A DNA stretch of 64,000 nt from Prorocentrum cordatum (GCA_963575745.1 CAUYUJ010022044.1:65354-129353); one strand, 5' to 3'; counted from the stretch's first letter, positions 1-10,685 are shown. The notes: generated by a model from the sequence alone, not told the origin. Numbers and translations: made by a program.

Positions 1-51
1 CGCGGAGGCCTGACGCTGCCATGTGTTTCGTTGCGAGCACATTCGCCTTCT

Positions 52-470
52 TCTCCTCCTCCTCCTCCTCCCTCCTCTTCCTCCTCTCCTCCTCTTCTCC
101 TCCCTCTCCTCCTCCTCCTCCTCCTCCTCCTCCTCCTCCTCTCTCCTCCTCTTCCTCCTCCTCCTCCGCCCTCATCGTCTTCATGCTCTTCCTCTACGAG
201 CACTTTCGCCTCCTCTTCCTCCTCCTCCTCCTCCTCCTCCTCCTCCTCTTCCTTCTCCCCCTCCTCGTCCTCCTCCTCTTCCTCCTTGTTATCCTCCTCC
301 TCCTCCTCCTCCTCCTCCTCCTCCTCCTCCTCCCTCATCGTCTTCATGCTCTTCCTCTGCGAGCACTTTCACCTTCTCCTCCTCCTCCTCCTCCTCCTCC
401 TCTTCCTCCTCTTCCTCCTCCTCCTCCTCCTCCTCCGCCGCCCTCATCGTCTTCATGCTCTTCCTTTGTC
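52..470. repeat. (TCC/CTC)n tract with embedded longer repeat unit
   Basis: Long pyrimidine-rich tract of CTC/TCC triplets, interrupted three times by a related non-simple segment containing CTCATCGTCTTCATGCTC (about 172, 335 and 444), each followed by a GAGCACTTTC-like stretch in the first two copies. It is a compound array with a higher-order unit of roughly 110-165 bp. Every frame reads as poly-Ser, poly-Pro or poly-Leu, which is a microsatellite artefact. Confidence 0.85.
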
Positions 471-565
471 CGGTCGGAAGCCAACGGGGCGCGCGTGAAC
501 GCCAGCTTGGAGCTCCCTCCCGCGCTGGGGACCGGCTCTTTCCCCTTCGGCCACACGCAAAAGCG

Positions 566-735
566 ACCCTAGGCAAAACTGCCCTGTGGTGCGCGGCCTA
601 AGGGGAAGGCTTTTCGGGGGAACCACCAAGCGCGCAAGCAGCTGCTATCGCATCGCGCTCAACCATCGGGGGGCCCCCCTTGGGCCCACACCAAAGGTCG
701 CCCTGGCCCACTCTTACGTGTAGCCGATTCCTCCT
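566..735. repeat. Dispersed repeat family P, copy 1
   Basis: This stretch shares order and wording with 4,012-4,180: a GGTGCGCGG block, then an AAGCGCGCAAG block, then GGGGGCCCC, then GGGCCC(A/G)CACC(A/G)AAGGTC. Same orientation, moderately diverged. No coding content is evident. It is an unnamed dispersed repeat. Confidence 0.6.
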
Positions 736-789
736 ATGCCGCTTCTGGACACTCCCTGGGCCCAGGAACGGCCTCGGCGCCCAAAGCAA

Positions 790-1720
790 CGCCAGAGCTT
801 CAGATCCTGGCGTCGTCCTGGATAGCTCGCAGAGAGCTCCTATAGGGCTGTGAGATTACAATAGGATGCCCGCGCCGCAAGGTAATCGGCCCCAGTGCTC
901 CTTCCGGCTTCAGGCAGGAATCCCCGCCGAAATCTGTCCCAGAAGGCCTTTTCTAGCTGTTTCCCCACACGTGTGCCCGGAAGCCGCCCCGCGCCCTGTG
1001 TGTGGCCTCCGCGCGCCGCTGGGCGGCCGTCGGGCGCTCGGCGCTCTCCCGGCGCTCTGCTTCGCCTGGCCTCATCGCCTCTCCCACCCCCCTCCCGCTG
1101 CGGTCGCGCCTCGCCGCCGCCTCGCTGCGCCGCGCTGGGCCGCACGCCCAACCCTCCGCAGCCTGCCTGCGCCGCCGCCTCCACCCCTCCCCCTCGGCGC
1201 CCGCGGCCCGCCCTCTTGGCGGCCCGCCGCTCCCGCTGCCCTCCCCCACTTGCTGGGCTCCGCCCTGCACTGCGGGTGCCGGCTCCTCCCCTGGGTGCGC
1301 CCGCGACGCCGCTCCGCGCTCGCTGCCAGGAACTGCTCTGCGGCTTGGCCGCCCCGCGTGCCCCACGCGGCCTCGCCGCGTGAGTGCGCCTTGTTTCCCA
1401 CCTCCTGTCTCTGCGGCCGGCTCTCTTCTTTCCCCCCCTCTGGCAAGCAAGACAATTCGCAAAATCGTCGCCCGGGTTGCTTGGACGCGCGAGTGGATCG
1501 CCTCTGCCGCGCCGCGACGGGAAAGTGCGAAGCTGTCCAGAAGCTCCTCCCGAAGCTCGTTCCAAGAGTTCCCAGAGGTCTTTCGCAAGGGTGTTAGAAG
1601 GCCTTTTTGGCGCTCCACTATCCGGGTTTTGGGCATGACGAATTTCGAGCAGGGCGGTTTCGCCCGGTTTCGGGCCCCAGGGCCCGCACAGGTCGATCCG
1701 GCTCGAAAAGTGGCGCGGCA
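790..1720. other. GC-rich island without a confident gene
   Basis: About 1,000-1,390 is very GC-rich and open in several frames on both strands, all giving low-complexity Arg/Pro/Ala/Gly protein. That is expected from composition. No motif, SL relic or start context supports one frame over another. It may hold an exon, but I cannot choose one. Confidence 0.5.
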
Positions 1721-1724
1721 CGAA

Positions 1725-1930
1725 CCGAAAATCCGAGCCCTTCGCCCCGAGAGGCCCCCAGGAGGCCCTAAGAGGCGTCCCAGAGATCCCGAGAGGCCCT
1801 CACCCCAGAGGCCCGAGGCCCAACAGAGAACCCAAGAGGCCCCAAAATGGCCCCCGAGAGGCCTCAAAACATCCTCCAAGAGGCCCCCGAGAGGCCTCCC
1901 ACGAGATCCCGACGAACACCAATACACTCA
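1725..1930. repeat. Degenerate CCCAAGAGGCCC-type array
   Basis: Loose tandem repetition of GAGGCCC and CCCAAGAGGCCC words about 10-12 bp apart. The same vocabulary recurs at 9,640-10,330, 14,400-15,080, 34,680-35,320, 41,640-41,965, 42,190-42,480 and 57,040-57,300, so this is a genome-level repeat and not a gene. Confidence 0.75.
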
Positions 1931-2279
1931 GTAAGCTTCATACCCACAACGTAGGCACGGTGGCGGGATGGGCCGAAGGCCATTTGATAGCAACACGAAA
2001 CGAAAAAACATACTATCGATGACTGCAATAAGAATCCAGTGGAAATATATTGGGATCAGTGAACAAACCAACACCCGCTTCCAGCTACTGGTGTGTTGAA
2101 GATCAAGACATTGGATGTTTAGGTCAGGCCCAAAACCTCCTCTCGTCACGGCGAAGGTCATGCACGGCAGGCAGTTTGTCTTGGCGGCTCTCGGGCTCGG
2201 AGGCGCTTGCCAGGCCCCGGGCGGTTGAACAGCCGCTCAAGATCTCCAGACCCCCGACGTCATAGTTTTGTCATAACGT

Positions 2280-2410
2280 CGATTCTGGAGGTCTCGACCC
2301 ATTCCCCGAGACCGGCTTTTCATCCCGAGTCGTTTTTTTGATGGTCCCGAGGCCCGGCGAGGACCCCCAAAGAAGCGAAACAACACCTCCCGTCGTGTTT
2401 TTTCTCATGA
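2280..2410. repeat. Dispersed repeat family R, copy
   Basis: Contains the ordered words CTCGACC-CTTCCCC, GACCGGCTTTTCATCCCGAG, TCGTTTTTTTGATGGTC and GAGGCCCGGCGAGG. Related copies occur at 3,843-3,960, 25,341-25,470 and 29,695-29,800. Parts of the same words occur near 22,790-22,860 and 26,960-27,060, the latter apparently inverted. No coding capacity is evident. Confidence 0.65.
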
Positions 2411-2814
2411 CTCGAGGGGGTCTGGGTCTGCACCCCCCTGCTGCACGACCCCTCCCGATGTCCAGCCTGGCCAGTTCCCCGAGCCTCGCCCAGCTGTCGC
2501 GGCGAGGGGGCCTCCAGGAGCGCCCGCCGAGGATAGCAGAGCGCCGACGCCGTCGCCGTCGCCGTCGACCGCCTTCTCGGGGGCGTCCAAGGGGGGCTGT
2601 CCAAGAGGGGGGTTCGCAACTCATGGCCCGAGGCATGTGCGTGGCCAAGGGGGGGGGGGCCAGGGGGCGCCACACAATAAGAGGGCCGTGCGGTCTGGGG
2701 AGGCGTTATGGCCCTGGCCATGATCTCCACCACCCCCTCGTCATGCCCCCCTCTGGGCAGCTCCCGACCTGGCCCCCGAACTCCGACGCCTGGATTTTTC
2801 GCAACGTGGACCCC

Positions 2815-2985
2815 CCCCTCCTCCTCCTCCTCCTCCTCCTCCTCCTCCTCCTCCTCTCCTCCTCCTCCTCCTCCTCCTCCTCCTCCTCCTCTTCCTCCTC
2901 CACCTCCGCCTCCTCCTCCTCCTCCGCCTCCGCCTCCGCCTCCGCCTCCTCCTCCTCCTCCTCCTCCTCCTCCTCCATGGGGGTC
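2815..2985. repeat. (TCC)n microsatellite
   Basis: About 170 bp of nearly pure TCC/CCT triplets with some CGC interruptions. Frames through it give poly-Ser, poly-Pro, poly-Leu or poly-Glu and are not genes. A nearby duplicated phrase, TTCGCAACGTGGACCCCC at 2,799 and the inverse-like GTCCACGTTGCGAA at 2,981, makes the tract sit inside a short inverted repeat. Confidence 0.9.
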
Positions 2986-2999
2986 CACGTTGCGAAGAC

Positions 3000-4011
3000 A
3001 TGACGGCGGAGGTCTGGGCCCCATCCCTGGGACAGGCTCCGCGTCCTGGCCGTTTCGGACCTGGGGCCTGTGGCGAGGGCCCCCTGGGAGGGCTGGAAAC
3101 CGTCAGACATCGCCGGTCGTGCTTATTTTTCTCGCGGCCGCGGGGCCCAGGGACGGCCCCTCGGGAAGCCGAAGACCGTCCCCAAGCCGCCCGTCGTGGA
3201 TCCCCGGTGATCGATCGTCGGGGGCGGCAAAGAGGGGGGCGTCCAAGAGGGGGGGGGGGGCGCAAATCATGGCCGGCGGCATGTGCGCGGCCCAAGGGGG
3301 GGGGGGGGCGGGGATGTAACGAAATAGGAAGAGGCGCCATGAAATATGGGAGATATCATGGCCCCCGCCATGATATCCACACCCCCCTAGTCATCACCCC
3401 CCTCTTTGCCACCCCCGGTGATCGGATGTCCTGAGTTTTTCAATGCGGGTTCCCGTGACGCTGCGACCCCTTCCCAAAAGCCAGCTTCTCGCCCCGAGTC
3501 GATGGTGTATGGTCCCGGGGCCCGGCCCGGGCCCCCGAGCAGGCCGACCACGGTGAAAGCCCTCCGTCCTTTTTCTTTCCACTGCGTTGGAGGCCTGGGT
3601 AGCTTTCGCGACGAGCGGCGGGAGACCGCCGGCCTGTGTGTTGAGCAGAGACCGACCGTCCCGGAATTTCAGAACCAGCAGATGCTCGTATAACCTAAAA
3701 GCCGATGTATCTAAACAAGTGGGTCTCAGCCAGAAAAAATCTCTAAGGACATTTCGTGTAAGTCACAAGCGGTTCTTAGAACATACTTTGGTGGGCCTAT
3801 CTCCTGACATCTGGCGTCTCGTTTTTGTTCGAGATCTGAGCCCCAGACCTCTCGACCACTTCCCCAGGACAGGTTCTTCATTCCGAATCGTTCTTCGACG
3901 GTCTCGAGGCCTGGTCAGGGCCCCGAGGGGCCGAAACCAGCAACAAACCGGCCGTCATGACTTTTTACGACGCGAGCATGTCTGAATAGTTAAACAATCG
4001 GCTACATGCAA
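3000..4011. other. Intergenic, repeats and homopolymer G
   Basis: Contains G-homopolymer stretches near 3,250-3,315, a repeat-R copy at about 3,843-3,960, and fragments resembling 2,600-2,780 (ATCATGGCC.GGCATGTGCG.GGCC near 3,267 beside 2,620). This suggests a local duplication. No gene was recognised. Confidence 0.5.
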
Positions 4012-4180
4012 GATTGACCCTGGGTGAGAGTGGCCTTTGGTGCGCGGTTTTTTGGGGGGCCACGGGGGGATCAGACCCAAGCGCGCAAGACGCCTCTGCC
4101 GCCTCGCGTTCGGCGACCAGGGGGCCCCAATGGGCCCGCACCGAAGGTCACTCTGGCGAAAGGTCACGCTTAGTCGACCC
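4012..4180. repeat. Dispersed repeat family P, copy 2
   Basis: Second copy of the stretch at 566-735, in the same orientation and with the same ordered blocks. What follows, 4,180-4,690, shows no recognisable gene or repeat. Confidence 0.6.
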
Positions 4181-4694
4181 GCATAGCAAGGACGGGCACC
4201 CTTCCCAAGGGTACCCTTGCATCCTTGCCTCCTCGGCCCATCATTGGCCACTTCCGTTGGCCGCGTCCCGCTCGAAAATCTTCGAAGTGGGCGTTCAAGG
4301 CCCTTGCATCCTGATAGCGCGTCCTTCTGATACGGGCCGACTGTACTAGACAAGCGCGTTCCACTACCCGCAAAGTAACTAGCACGCGCAAATGGCCTTG
4401 CTCCGTGGCGAGGACTTCACGATCCATTACATCGAGGCACACATGTTTTTTTGCATGTTTGCGAGTAGGCACTGTGCGAATCCGCTGGCCCCCTTGTGGG
4501 GCCACCAGGCTGCGAGGAGCGGGATTCGCAGTTTCCTGTACCAGTTGTAGCTTATAGTTTCCAGTATTACAGTTCTGCTTATTGCTGGTTACTGTAACTA
4601 GTTGATTGACCGCGCGAGGGGGGAGGAGGCCCAAACCGGCTTTTTAGCACCCCCTGGGCGCGTTGTCTGAATTGCTGGGGGGGCTCGAAATCGA

Positions 4695-5213
4695 CACCCC
4701 TCACGCAGATCCGCGGGGTCAGGGTCCAAAAACACATGGGATTTGCCACATTTCTGAAATTCGGTGCCACCCCTCACGCAGATCCGCGGGGTCAGGGTCC
4801 AAAAACACATGGGATTTGCCACATTTCTGAAATTCGGTGCCACCCCTCACGCAGATCCGCGGGGTCAGGGTCCAAAAACACATGGGATTTGCCACATTTC
4901 TGAAATTCGGTGCCACCCCTCACGCAGATCCGCGGGGTCAGGGTCCAAAAACACAGGGGATTTGCCACATTTCTGAAATTCGGTGCCACCCCTCACGCAG
5001 ATCCGCGGGGTCAGGGTCCAAAAACACATGGGATTTGCCACATTTCTGAAATTCGGTGCCACCCCTCACGCAGATCCGCGGGGTCAGGGTCCAAAAACAC
5101 ATGGGATTTGCCACATTTCTGAAATTCGGTGCCACCCCTCACGCAGATCCGCGGGGTCAGGGTCCAAAAACACATGGGGATTTGCCACATTTCTGAAATT
5201 CGGTGCCACCCTT
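4695..5213. repeat. 73-bp tandem satellite, seven units plus a partial
   Basis: The phrase CACCCCTCACGCAGATCCGC starts at 4,695, 4,768, 4,841, 4,914, 4,987, 5,060 and 5,133, an exact 73-bp period. A last diverged unit starts at 5,207 after a 1-bp insertion. Units are almost identical; one has CACAGGGG in place of CACATGGG. Short frames inside are period artefacts. There are no spacers, so this is not a CRISPR array. Confidence 0.97.
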
Positions 5214-5224
5214 TACGCACATCC

Positions 5225-5336
5225 ATCGCAAGGCGTGGTAACCCAAACTGCGAGAACTCCCTCGGCCCTTTAATCGCAAGGTGTGGTAACCAAGCCCGTA
5301 AACCATACACGTCTTACCAATCGTCAGGTGTGGTAA
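5225..5336. repeat. Three GGTGTGGTAACC-type short repeats
   Basis: Directly after the 73-bp satellite come ATCGCAAGGCGTGGTAACCC, ATCGCAAGGTGTGGTAACCA and ATCGTCAGGTGTGGTAACCC, spaced about 45 bp apart (near 5,225, 5,270 and 5,316). Function unknown. They could be subterminal repeats of a mobile element. Confidence 0.7.
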
Positions 5337-5885
5337 CCCCTCTTGTGATCAGTTGGTTTTGCTGATTGCGAATCGGCTTCGCATGAAGTTTCGATACTGC
5401 TTCACGACAGCGCCAAGACCTCATGACTTAGCTCTTCCATGGCCCATTCTCCGAGAGAGGGGGCCGGCGGCAGGGGGCGAAGCCCTTACGGATATCGGGG
5501 GCGCGCAAACATGGATTCGCGATCCATGGATTTGGCGCGCAGTCGCCAAGTCCATGGATCGGGGGAGGTGCCCTCGCCAAAATGCGGCCGGTGCCGCCTC
5601 GTTCGGCGGCGGAAATCAGCGATTTCATATGGAAACGGGACCCGTCGTTGATCCACGCCCCCTGGACCTATGCTTTGCGATCGCCCGAGAATCTTGGAAC
5701 GCGCTCGGTGCTGTGCGTCTCGTCGAAGCACGTCGGGGCGCTTCGCCGCTGCTCGCAGGCTTTTTTAAAATGACATTCAAGAACCTGCTCGCAGACTCGC
5801 TGTCTTGCGTTCAAGAACTCGTTCATCTTTGGCATTCACACAACCCGTGGTTCGAATTCGAAAACTAATTTCGGGCGTTGGTAGA
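5337..5885. other. Unannotated stretch
   Basis: No gene recognised. Short inverted words around ATCCATGGAT and TCCATGGATC occur near 5,520-5,560, and the phrase CAAGAACCTGCTCGCAGACTCGC near 5,780 is partly repeated. Frames are short and lack motifs. Confidence 0.4.
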
Positions 5886-6105
5886 CCTGGGTTTAGTGGA
5901 ACCTGGTTTAGTGATCTGTACCGGGGGCGCCCCCCCGTCCCATTTCTGCTAAGCGGAACTGCCGTTCGCCCGGAAAAACACAAACTATGGCAAACCTGGT
6001 TTAGTGATTCTGGCCAATGCGAAGGCTCCGGGACCTTACCACTAACCGGGTCCCCTTACCCGGGGTCCTGGCCATACTTGGAAAACCGCCCTGGTTACTA
6101 AATGG
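5886..6105. repeat. Cluster of CCTGGTTTAGTG words in both orientations
   Basis: CCTGGGTTTAGTG (about 5,887), CCTGGTTTAGTG (about 5,902 and 5,995), the inverted form CCACTAACCGGGT (about 6,039) and CTGGTTACTAAA (about 6,092) lie within about 220 bp upstream of gene A. Such a cluster could be subterminal transposon repeats or transcription-factor sites. I see no direct proof of either. Confidence 0.5.
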
Positions 6106-6319
6106 TTCAGGGTGATCCAGATCAGTTGTATACGGATTGCAAGCGGTTTGTATGTGTGTGATACAACTTGTAAGCACGCGATGTAGGCCCAAATAGGAGT
6201 GAATAGGATAACTTGAATAGCTAAGTCGGTGACCAACGGAAGCTGGTTCTCCATGTGGTTATCATATCTTGCGAAGTAGGATCGCCAAATTACTTCATGT
6301 AGGTTGTAAGTAAGGTTAG

Positions 6320-6440
6320 CGGAGGAGGAAAGGGAGGGCGAGGAGGAGGAGGAGGAGGAGGAGAAGGTGAAGGAGGAGGAGTAGAAGGAGCAGGCAGGGA
6401 GCAGAGAGGAGGGTGAAGGAAGAGGGTGAAGAGGATGAGG
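6320..6440. repeat. (GGA)n-rich tract
   Basis: Purine-rich GGA/GAG triplet tract of about 120 bp just upstream of the SL relic of gene A. The preceding 6,106-6,319 shows nothing recognisable. Confidence 0.8.
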
Positions 6441-6488
6441 CCCTCGTCTTGGGCATTCCACCTTTCCCATTTGCCGCCCCCCTCGTGG

Positions 6489-6507
6489 GTTGCCGTTTTG
6501 GCTCGGG
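6489..6507 (+). other. Relict spliced leader upstream of gene A (diverged)
   Basis: GTTGCCGTTTTGGCTCGGG aligns with the last 19 nt of the dinoflagellate SL (GTAGCCATTTTGGCTCAAG) at 15 of 19 positions, without gaps, 58 nt before the ATG of gene A. In dinoflagellates such relics mark reinsertion of a trans-spliced cDNA (known for the group). Diverged, so moderate confidence alone, but supported by the better relics before C and D. Confidence 0.55.
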
Positions 6508-6565
6508 CCTACAGTGGATCTTGCTTTCAGCGTGGTCTCCATCTCGGACGCTGGGTATCGCCAGG

Positions 6566-8592
6566 ATGCCGCTGTCAGCTGAGATGGAGCAGAACCTTCA
6601 GAATGTGCAGAAGAAGGTGATGGCGCTGCTCGCGCCCATGGACGACCCCAGAGTGACGACGAAGCAGGAGATGGCGACGGCTCAGCAGATCAAGAGACTC
6701 CTGCTGGAGTCGGACTTCGCCTACGAGGTGACGGAAGATAAGGAGGCGTTCGCGCCTCATCCAGAGAACCGCTACACCATGGGCCTTGAGCCGATGGACG
6801 TGCACGATCTCTTGCAGCTGATCGCCAACAAGGGATGGTGCGACGACGCAGCCGCTGGAGCGACGGCGTTCGAGCTCAGCGAAGACCCGCAGACTAGGGC
6901 AAAGCAGCTGCAGTTCCAGGTGGCAGGGCGGGCCACGGGCGCCTGTTGGATGTCTGGTATGCTGTCGGGCAGAGTTTAACCATGTGCCCTGCAGCGTCCT
7001 GGACTCCAATGGGCACTCGTGGCACCTCCCTTCCACTGAAGGTGGATCTCGTGGCCCGCTCGGGCGAACTGCTTGCCCCGTCGGAGCCCCATAAGGTCAA
7101 GTACCTGACGGTCGGTGGTTCCCACACGCTTGCTGGCAGCAGGTGCGTGCATCACAGATGCAAGAGCCACGTCGCAGCGCTGTGCACGGAGGACGGCAGG
7201 CTTTCTCGCGAGAAGGTCTTGGCCTATTGCCCGACCTACGCTGTGCCGCTCGACCGAGGCATGCACTTCACCATCATCAGGAAGGAGATCGAGCAGGTGT
7301 GCCCAACGTTGCCAGAATTTCTCCAGCGCGCTGGCAACGCCAAGCACGGAACGGAGAGGCAGCAAACGCAGATTCAGTTGTTGTGCCAAATACACCAGAT
7401 GGCGATTGCCAACTACCAGAAGCACGGCGACTCCCGCTGGGACTACATCGCGAGGGAGGTGAACAAGGTTCCCTCGGCCAAGGGCATCGCGATCGACCTG
7501 TGCGCATACGTCCGCCAATGGAGTGGCGGTTCGACAGCCCCATTTCTAGCGGAGCTGAAGGAGTTCGCGTCGAGCCTGACGGTGCGCCGTGAGATCAAGG
7601 GCCCCGTGTGGAGGGCGTTGGCTAGCTTGGAGTTCTCGCAGGGGGCTGAGTACGTCACCTCGTGCGTGAAGGCGATGATGTGTTCGCCAGACCACTTCAC
7701 GCGCGATGGCGAGTCGACCCTGCTGGCATCGAGCGATATCCAGACCATCATCGGAAAAAACAAAGTGAAGTGCATCGAGGCCGCGTGCATGGCCCGCGCA
7801 GCTGCCGCATTCGTGAAGGCTTTCCCCGAGATCCCAAAGTCTGATCGTGTGAAGCTGGTCGCGTCGATGGAGACTCGCGCAGTCATGAGCATCCACGGCA
7901 AGAAGTCGCGCTGCAGGCAGCACTACGATACGCTGAAGGGCGTCCAGGTCATGTTCTTGCAGGAGTTGTACCAGCTGCATCCCAGCGCCAGGTCGATGGA
8001 CCCGCCTTTCTCCGTCGACGGCGCCTCGAGGGTTCAAGCCATGGACTCCAACGCCAGCGCCAGTGGCATGCGCGAGTTCGCAGGTGCGTCCATCAGCGTG
8101 GACGGGGCCAAGGCCATGGGCTACACAGTCGGGTGCATCCTGAAGCCGCGCGCCACCGACGCCGAGTCCAAGCCGATGGTGCTCGTGAACTTTGTCGGCC
8201 AGGAGGTGGTCATCAGGTCCGAGTTCGAGGGCGACCTGGACTTTGAGGTCAAGGGCGAGCCGCCCACGCCGCCGCCGACGATCACCATGTCCCTGGCCAA
8301 GTGCATCGACGATTTCAAGGCCAGCCTTTTTTGATTATGGTTCGTCGTCGTTGTCATCGTCGTCGTCTCCCTCCGATCTGGGTTTAACGAGGAGGCCGAG
8401 GAGGGAAGGAGGAAGGGGCTGGGAGAAAGGAGGGAAAGGGGGAAGAGGCTTGGCGGAAGGATGTAATGATGGTGCGATCGGGGAGGAGCGGATAACATGA
8501 TGAATCGATCAAGCGACCCCCCCTCCCCCGATAGGTGTACGTGCGCCCCGTTGTGCACGAGTGGATCTACAGCACGATCGACAACGTTTTGG
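6566..8592 (+). CDS. Gene A: unrecognised protein, three predicted exons, 3' end unresolved
   Basis: I do not recognise this protein. Predicted exons are 6,566-6,919, 7,042-8,319 and from 8,535. The ATG at 6,566 (MPLSAEMEQ) is the first after the SL relic. Exon 1 is 118 codons and ends CAG before a GTGG donor; the exon 2 acceptor is GAAG before GTGG. Exon 2 (426 codons) ends AAG at a GC donor, and exon 3 opens after ATAG with VYVRPVVHEWIYS. All junctions are phase 0. Exon 2 is balanced in composition, unlike surrounding repeat frames, and holds a Cys/His cluster (CVHHRCKSH) about 30 residues in. No signal peptide or membrane helix is seen. Exon 3 runs into a GGA microsatellite near 8,640, so the true end is unknown; its frame stays open to 8,810. 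A frameshift instead of an intron near 6,920-7,041 cannot be excluded. Confidence 0.65.
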
Positions 8593-8639
8593 ACTGCCCC
8601 TGCCCCCTCCCTCCGAGGGGGATGGATGAGGGGGTTGAT

Positions 8640-8756
8640 GGGGGGAGGTGGAGGCGGAGGAGGAGGAGGAGGAGGAGGAGGAGGAGGAGGATGAGGAGGG
8701 GGGGGAGGCGGAGGAGGAGGAGGAGGAGGAGGAGGAGGAGGAGGAGCGATCAGGAG
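8640..8756. repeat. (GGA)n microsatellite
   Basis: About 115 bp of GGA triplets with GGC and GAT interruptions, following the last supported codons of gene A. Long poly-Gly and poly-Arg frames through it are artefacts. Confidence 0.9.
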
Positions 8757-8822
8757 CGATCAGATGAAAGGACAGCGTACGTCCACAAACGGCGCCATGG
8801 CCTTCGGTGACCTGGCCCGCTT

Positions 8823-8856
8823 GAGGGTTAAAACTGAGGCCTCAGTTTTAACCCTC
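8823..8856. repeat. Perfect 34-bp palindrome
   Basis: GAGGGTTAAAACTGAGG (8,823-8,839) is followed with no spacer by its exact reverse complement (8,840-8,856). The flanking bases do not extend it. It lies between the GGA tract and the AGATCGATAGTG minisatellite. Possible cruciform, terminator-like or element-junction sequence; function unknown. Confidence 0.95.
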
Positions 8857-8879
8857 GGAAGTGGCAACTTGAGCCACAG

Positions 8880-9245
8880 TGCGAGTGAGATTGGTAGTGA
8901 GGTCGAAATGGGAATCGATCGATAGTGAGGTCGATATTGATACCGATCGTGGGGCCGATGGGGAGATCGAGCGATCGTTGAATCGATTGTGGGGTCGGTT
9001 TGGGGGTCAACAGAGATATTGGTAGTGAGATCGATCGATAGTGAGACCGATTGAATGAGACGATCGTGAGATCGCTAGTGAGATCGATCGATATTGCGAT
9101 CTATATTGGGATCGATTGCAAGATCGATCGTGGTATCAATCGATAGGCGTACCGATAGTGAGATGGATCGAGTGATATCGATAGTGATATCGTCAGGGAT
9201 CGATAGTCCGACCGATATTGAGATCGATAGTGGTTTCCATTGTGT
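8880..9245. repeat. AGATCGATAGTG-type minisatellite, locus 1
   Basis: Degenerate tandem repetition of GAGATCGATAGTG / GAGATCGATCGATA words of about 12 bp. The same motif forms a second array at 23,700-24,125. No coding signal. Confidence 0.85.
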
Positions 9246-9432
9246 CACCATGCATTGCCACTATACCCTCCTAGTCATGCGTCGTCGCCAACTCGAGGGC
9301 TTCCTGAGGCACGGGTACGAGGAGGCGGAGGAGGATGAGGATGACGTCCACATAGGGGGGTGCCCCGAGAAGGCCCCAGGAAGGGCCCAATAAGAGGGTG
9401 AATTACGGTGCGGTGGGTGTATTTGCTTCAAT

Positions 9433-10471
9433 GAATTCTTGACGCTTCTCGTATCCCCACCAGCCCATCCAGAAACGATCAGCAGGTGAGTTCATGCAGT
9501 CGCACAGCCGTCTTCGAGAACACAAGCATCACACGTAGTTACCCGCATTGAAGTTTAAGATGGGAATCGGTGCAAGCTGCGATGGTGCTTCGATGAGAGG
9601 CGAGGGGTACTTCGATGACTCGTAATGGCTGTTGCACTGGTTTGTGTCTTAAACTCGCGTGCGTTCCGAAACTTGGAGGCAGCTTGGGGCCCGCTTGGGA
9701 TTCTCTTGGGCCCTTCTTGGGGCATCCTGGGGCTCTTTCTTGGGGCTCTCCTGAGGTCATCTTAGGGCCTTATTGGGGCTTCGTGGGACTCTGTTGGGGG
9801 GTCTGGGGGCCCTCTCGGGGCTCTGTTGGGGGGTCTGGGGGCATTCTTGGGGCTCTTGGGAGTGGTCTGGGAGGCCTCTTGGGGCAGTCTTAGGCAGCAG
9901 TGATCAAACAGAAAGGCGGCGCTAAATCCTGCCCACCCCTCGGAGGCTCAAACATGCCGTCTTGGGGCCCTCGTGGCCCGCTCTTGGAGCGCTCGTGGGC
10001 GCTCTTGGGGCCGTATTGTGGCTCTCATGGGTCCCTCTTGGGGCTGCCTTAAGGCAATCTTGGGGCCATCTTGAGGCCTCAAGAGCCCTTCGGAGGCGAA
10101 GCAGCGAGAAGGCAAACAACATTGATTTTCCTTAGGTGTTTGAAGGGTTTGGGCATCTTGGGGAGTTGTCCTTGGGGGCCTCGGAAGGCCCTTGAAACCG
10201 TCTTGGGGCCGTCTTGAGGCCTCTTGGACGCGTGTCGGAGGCTATCTTGACCCGTCTACCGCTAGCTTGGGCCATCTCGGTGGCAATATTGGAGTCTCTG
10301 GGGCCCTCCTGTAGAGATCTTGGGCCAAGAAGGACGCTCTGACACATCGGGACCCCCCCCGCCCTGTCGAGATGCAGGGAGGGGGGGAAGTAAACCTCCC
10401 GAGCAGGGAAAGGGAGGAGGTTGGAAACTGAAACGCACTAGACCACCTGCGCCCAGAAGGCTGGTGGGATT
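9433..10471. repeat. Left arm of a ~1-kb inverted repeat
   Basis: The sequence from ATTCTTGACGCTTCTCG to GCCCAGAAGGCTGGTGGGAT reappears reverse-complemented at 14,264-15,358. Matching blocks occur at both ends and throughout (CCCATCCAGAAACGATCAGC, CGTGCGTTCCGAAACTTGGAGGC, GAAGCAGCGAGAAGGCAA, CTCTGACACATCG). The interior is of the TCTTGGGGCC type, the inverse of CCCAAGA repeats. It may be a long terminal inverted repeat or two inverted copies of one dispersed repeat. Confidence 0.85.
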
Positions 10472-10685
10472 ACACCCAACGAGCCGTAAGGCATCCTGGT
10501 TCCGTGGTCTGTCGGCGCATGACAAGCCGTTTTTGTCGGTGGCCCCCTCGGGTTGAAAATCATTTGTTTTTTTTGTTCGGGGCGCCGTCGGGGCTGCAAG
10601 GTCTTGCTTTTTGGGTGCCTGCGTTCTTCGTTGTCGTCTTCGTTTCCGATGCCGCCGCCCCTCGCGTGAGGAGAACCCCTCCGTG

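Noticed and set aside
21-601. Overlapping 155-192-codon frames rich in Ser, Leu and Pro
   Set aside because: Translations of a TCC/CTC microsatellite, open in all frames by composition.
4695-5213. 73-bp direct repeats considered as a CRISPR array
   Set aside because: Repeats are contiguous with no spacers, in a eukaryotic genome, and there are no cas genes.
6982-7041. Alternative frame reading VLDSNGHSWHLPSTEG near the gene A intron
   Set aside because: It needs two frame changes. The AG|GTGG intron joins exons in frame with one event.
10500-10640. SL-like stretches upstream of gene B (GACAAGCCGTTTTTG; TCTTGCTTTTTGG)
   Set aside because: They match the SL at about two thirds of positions only with shifts or gaps, too weak to report as a relic.
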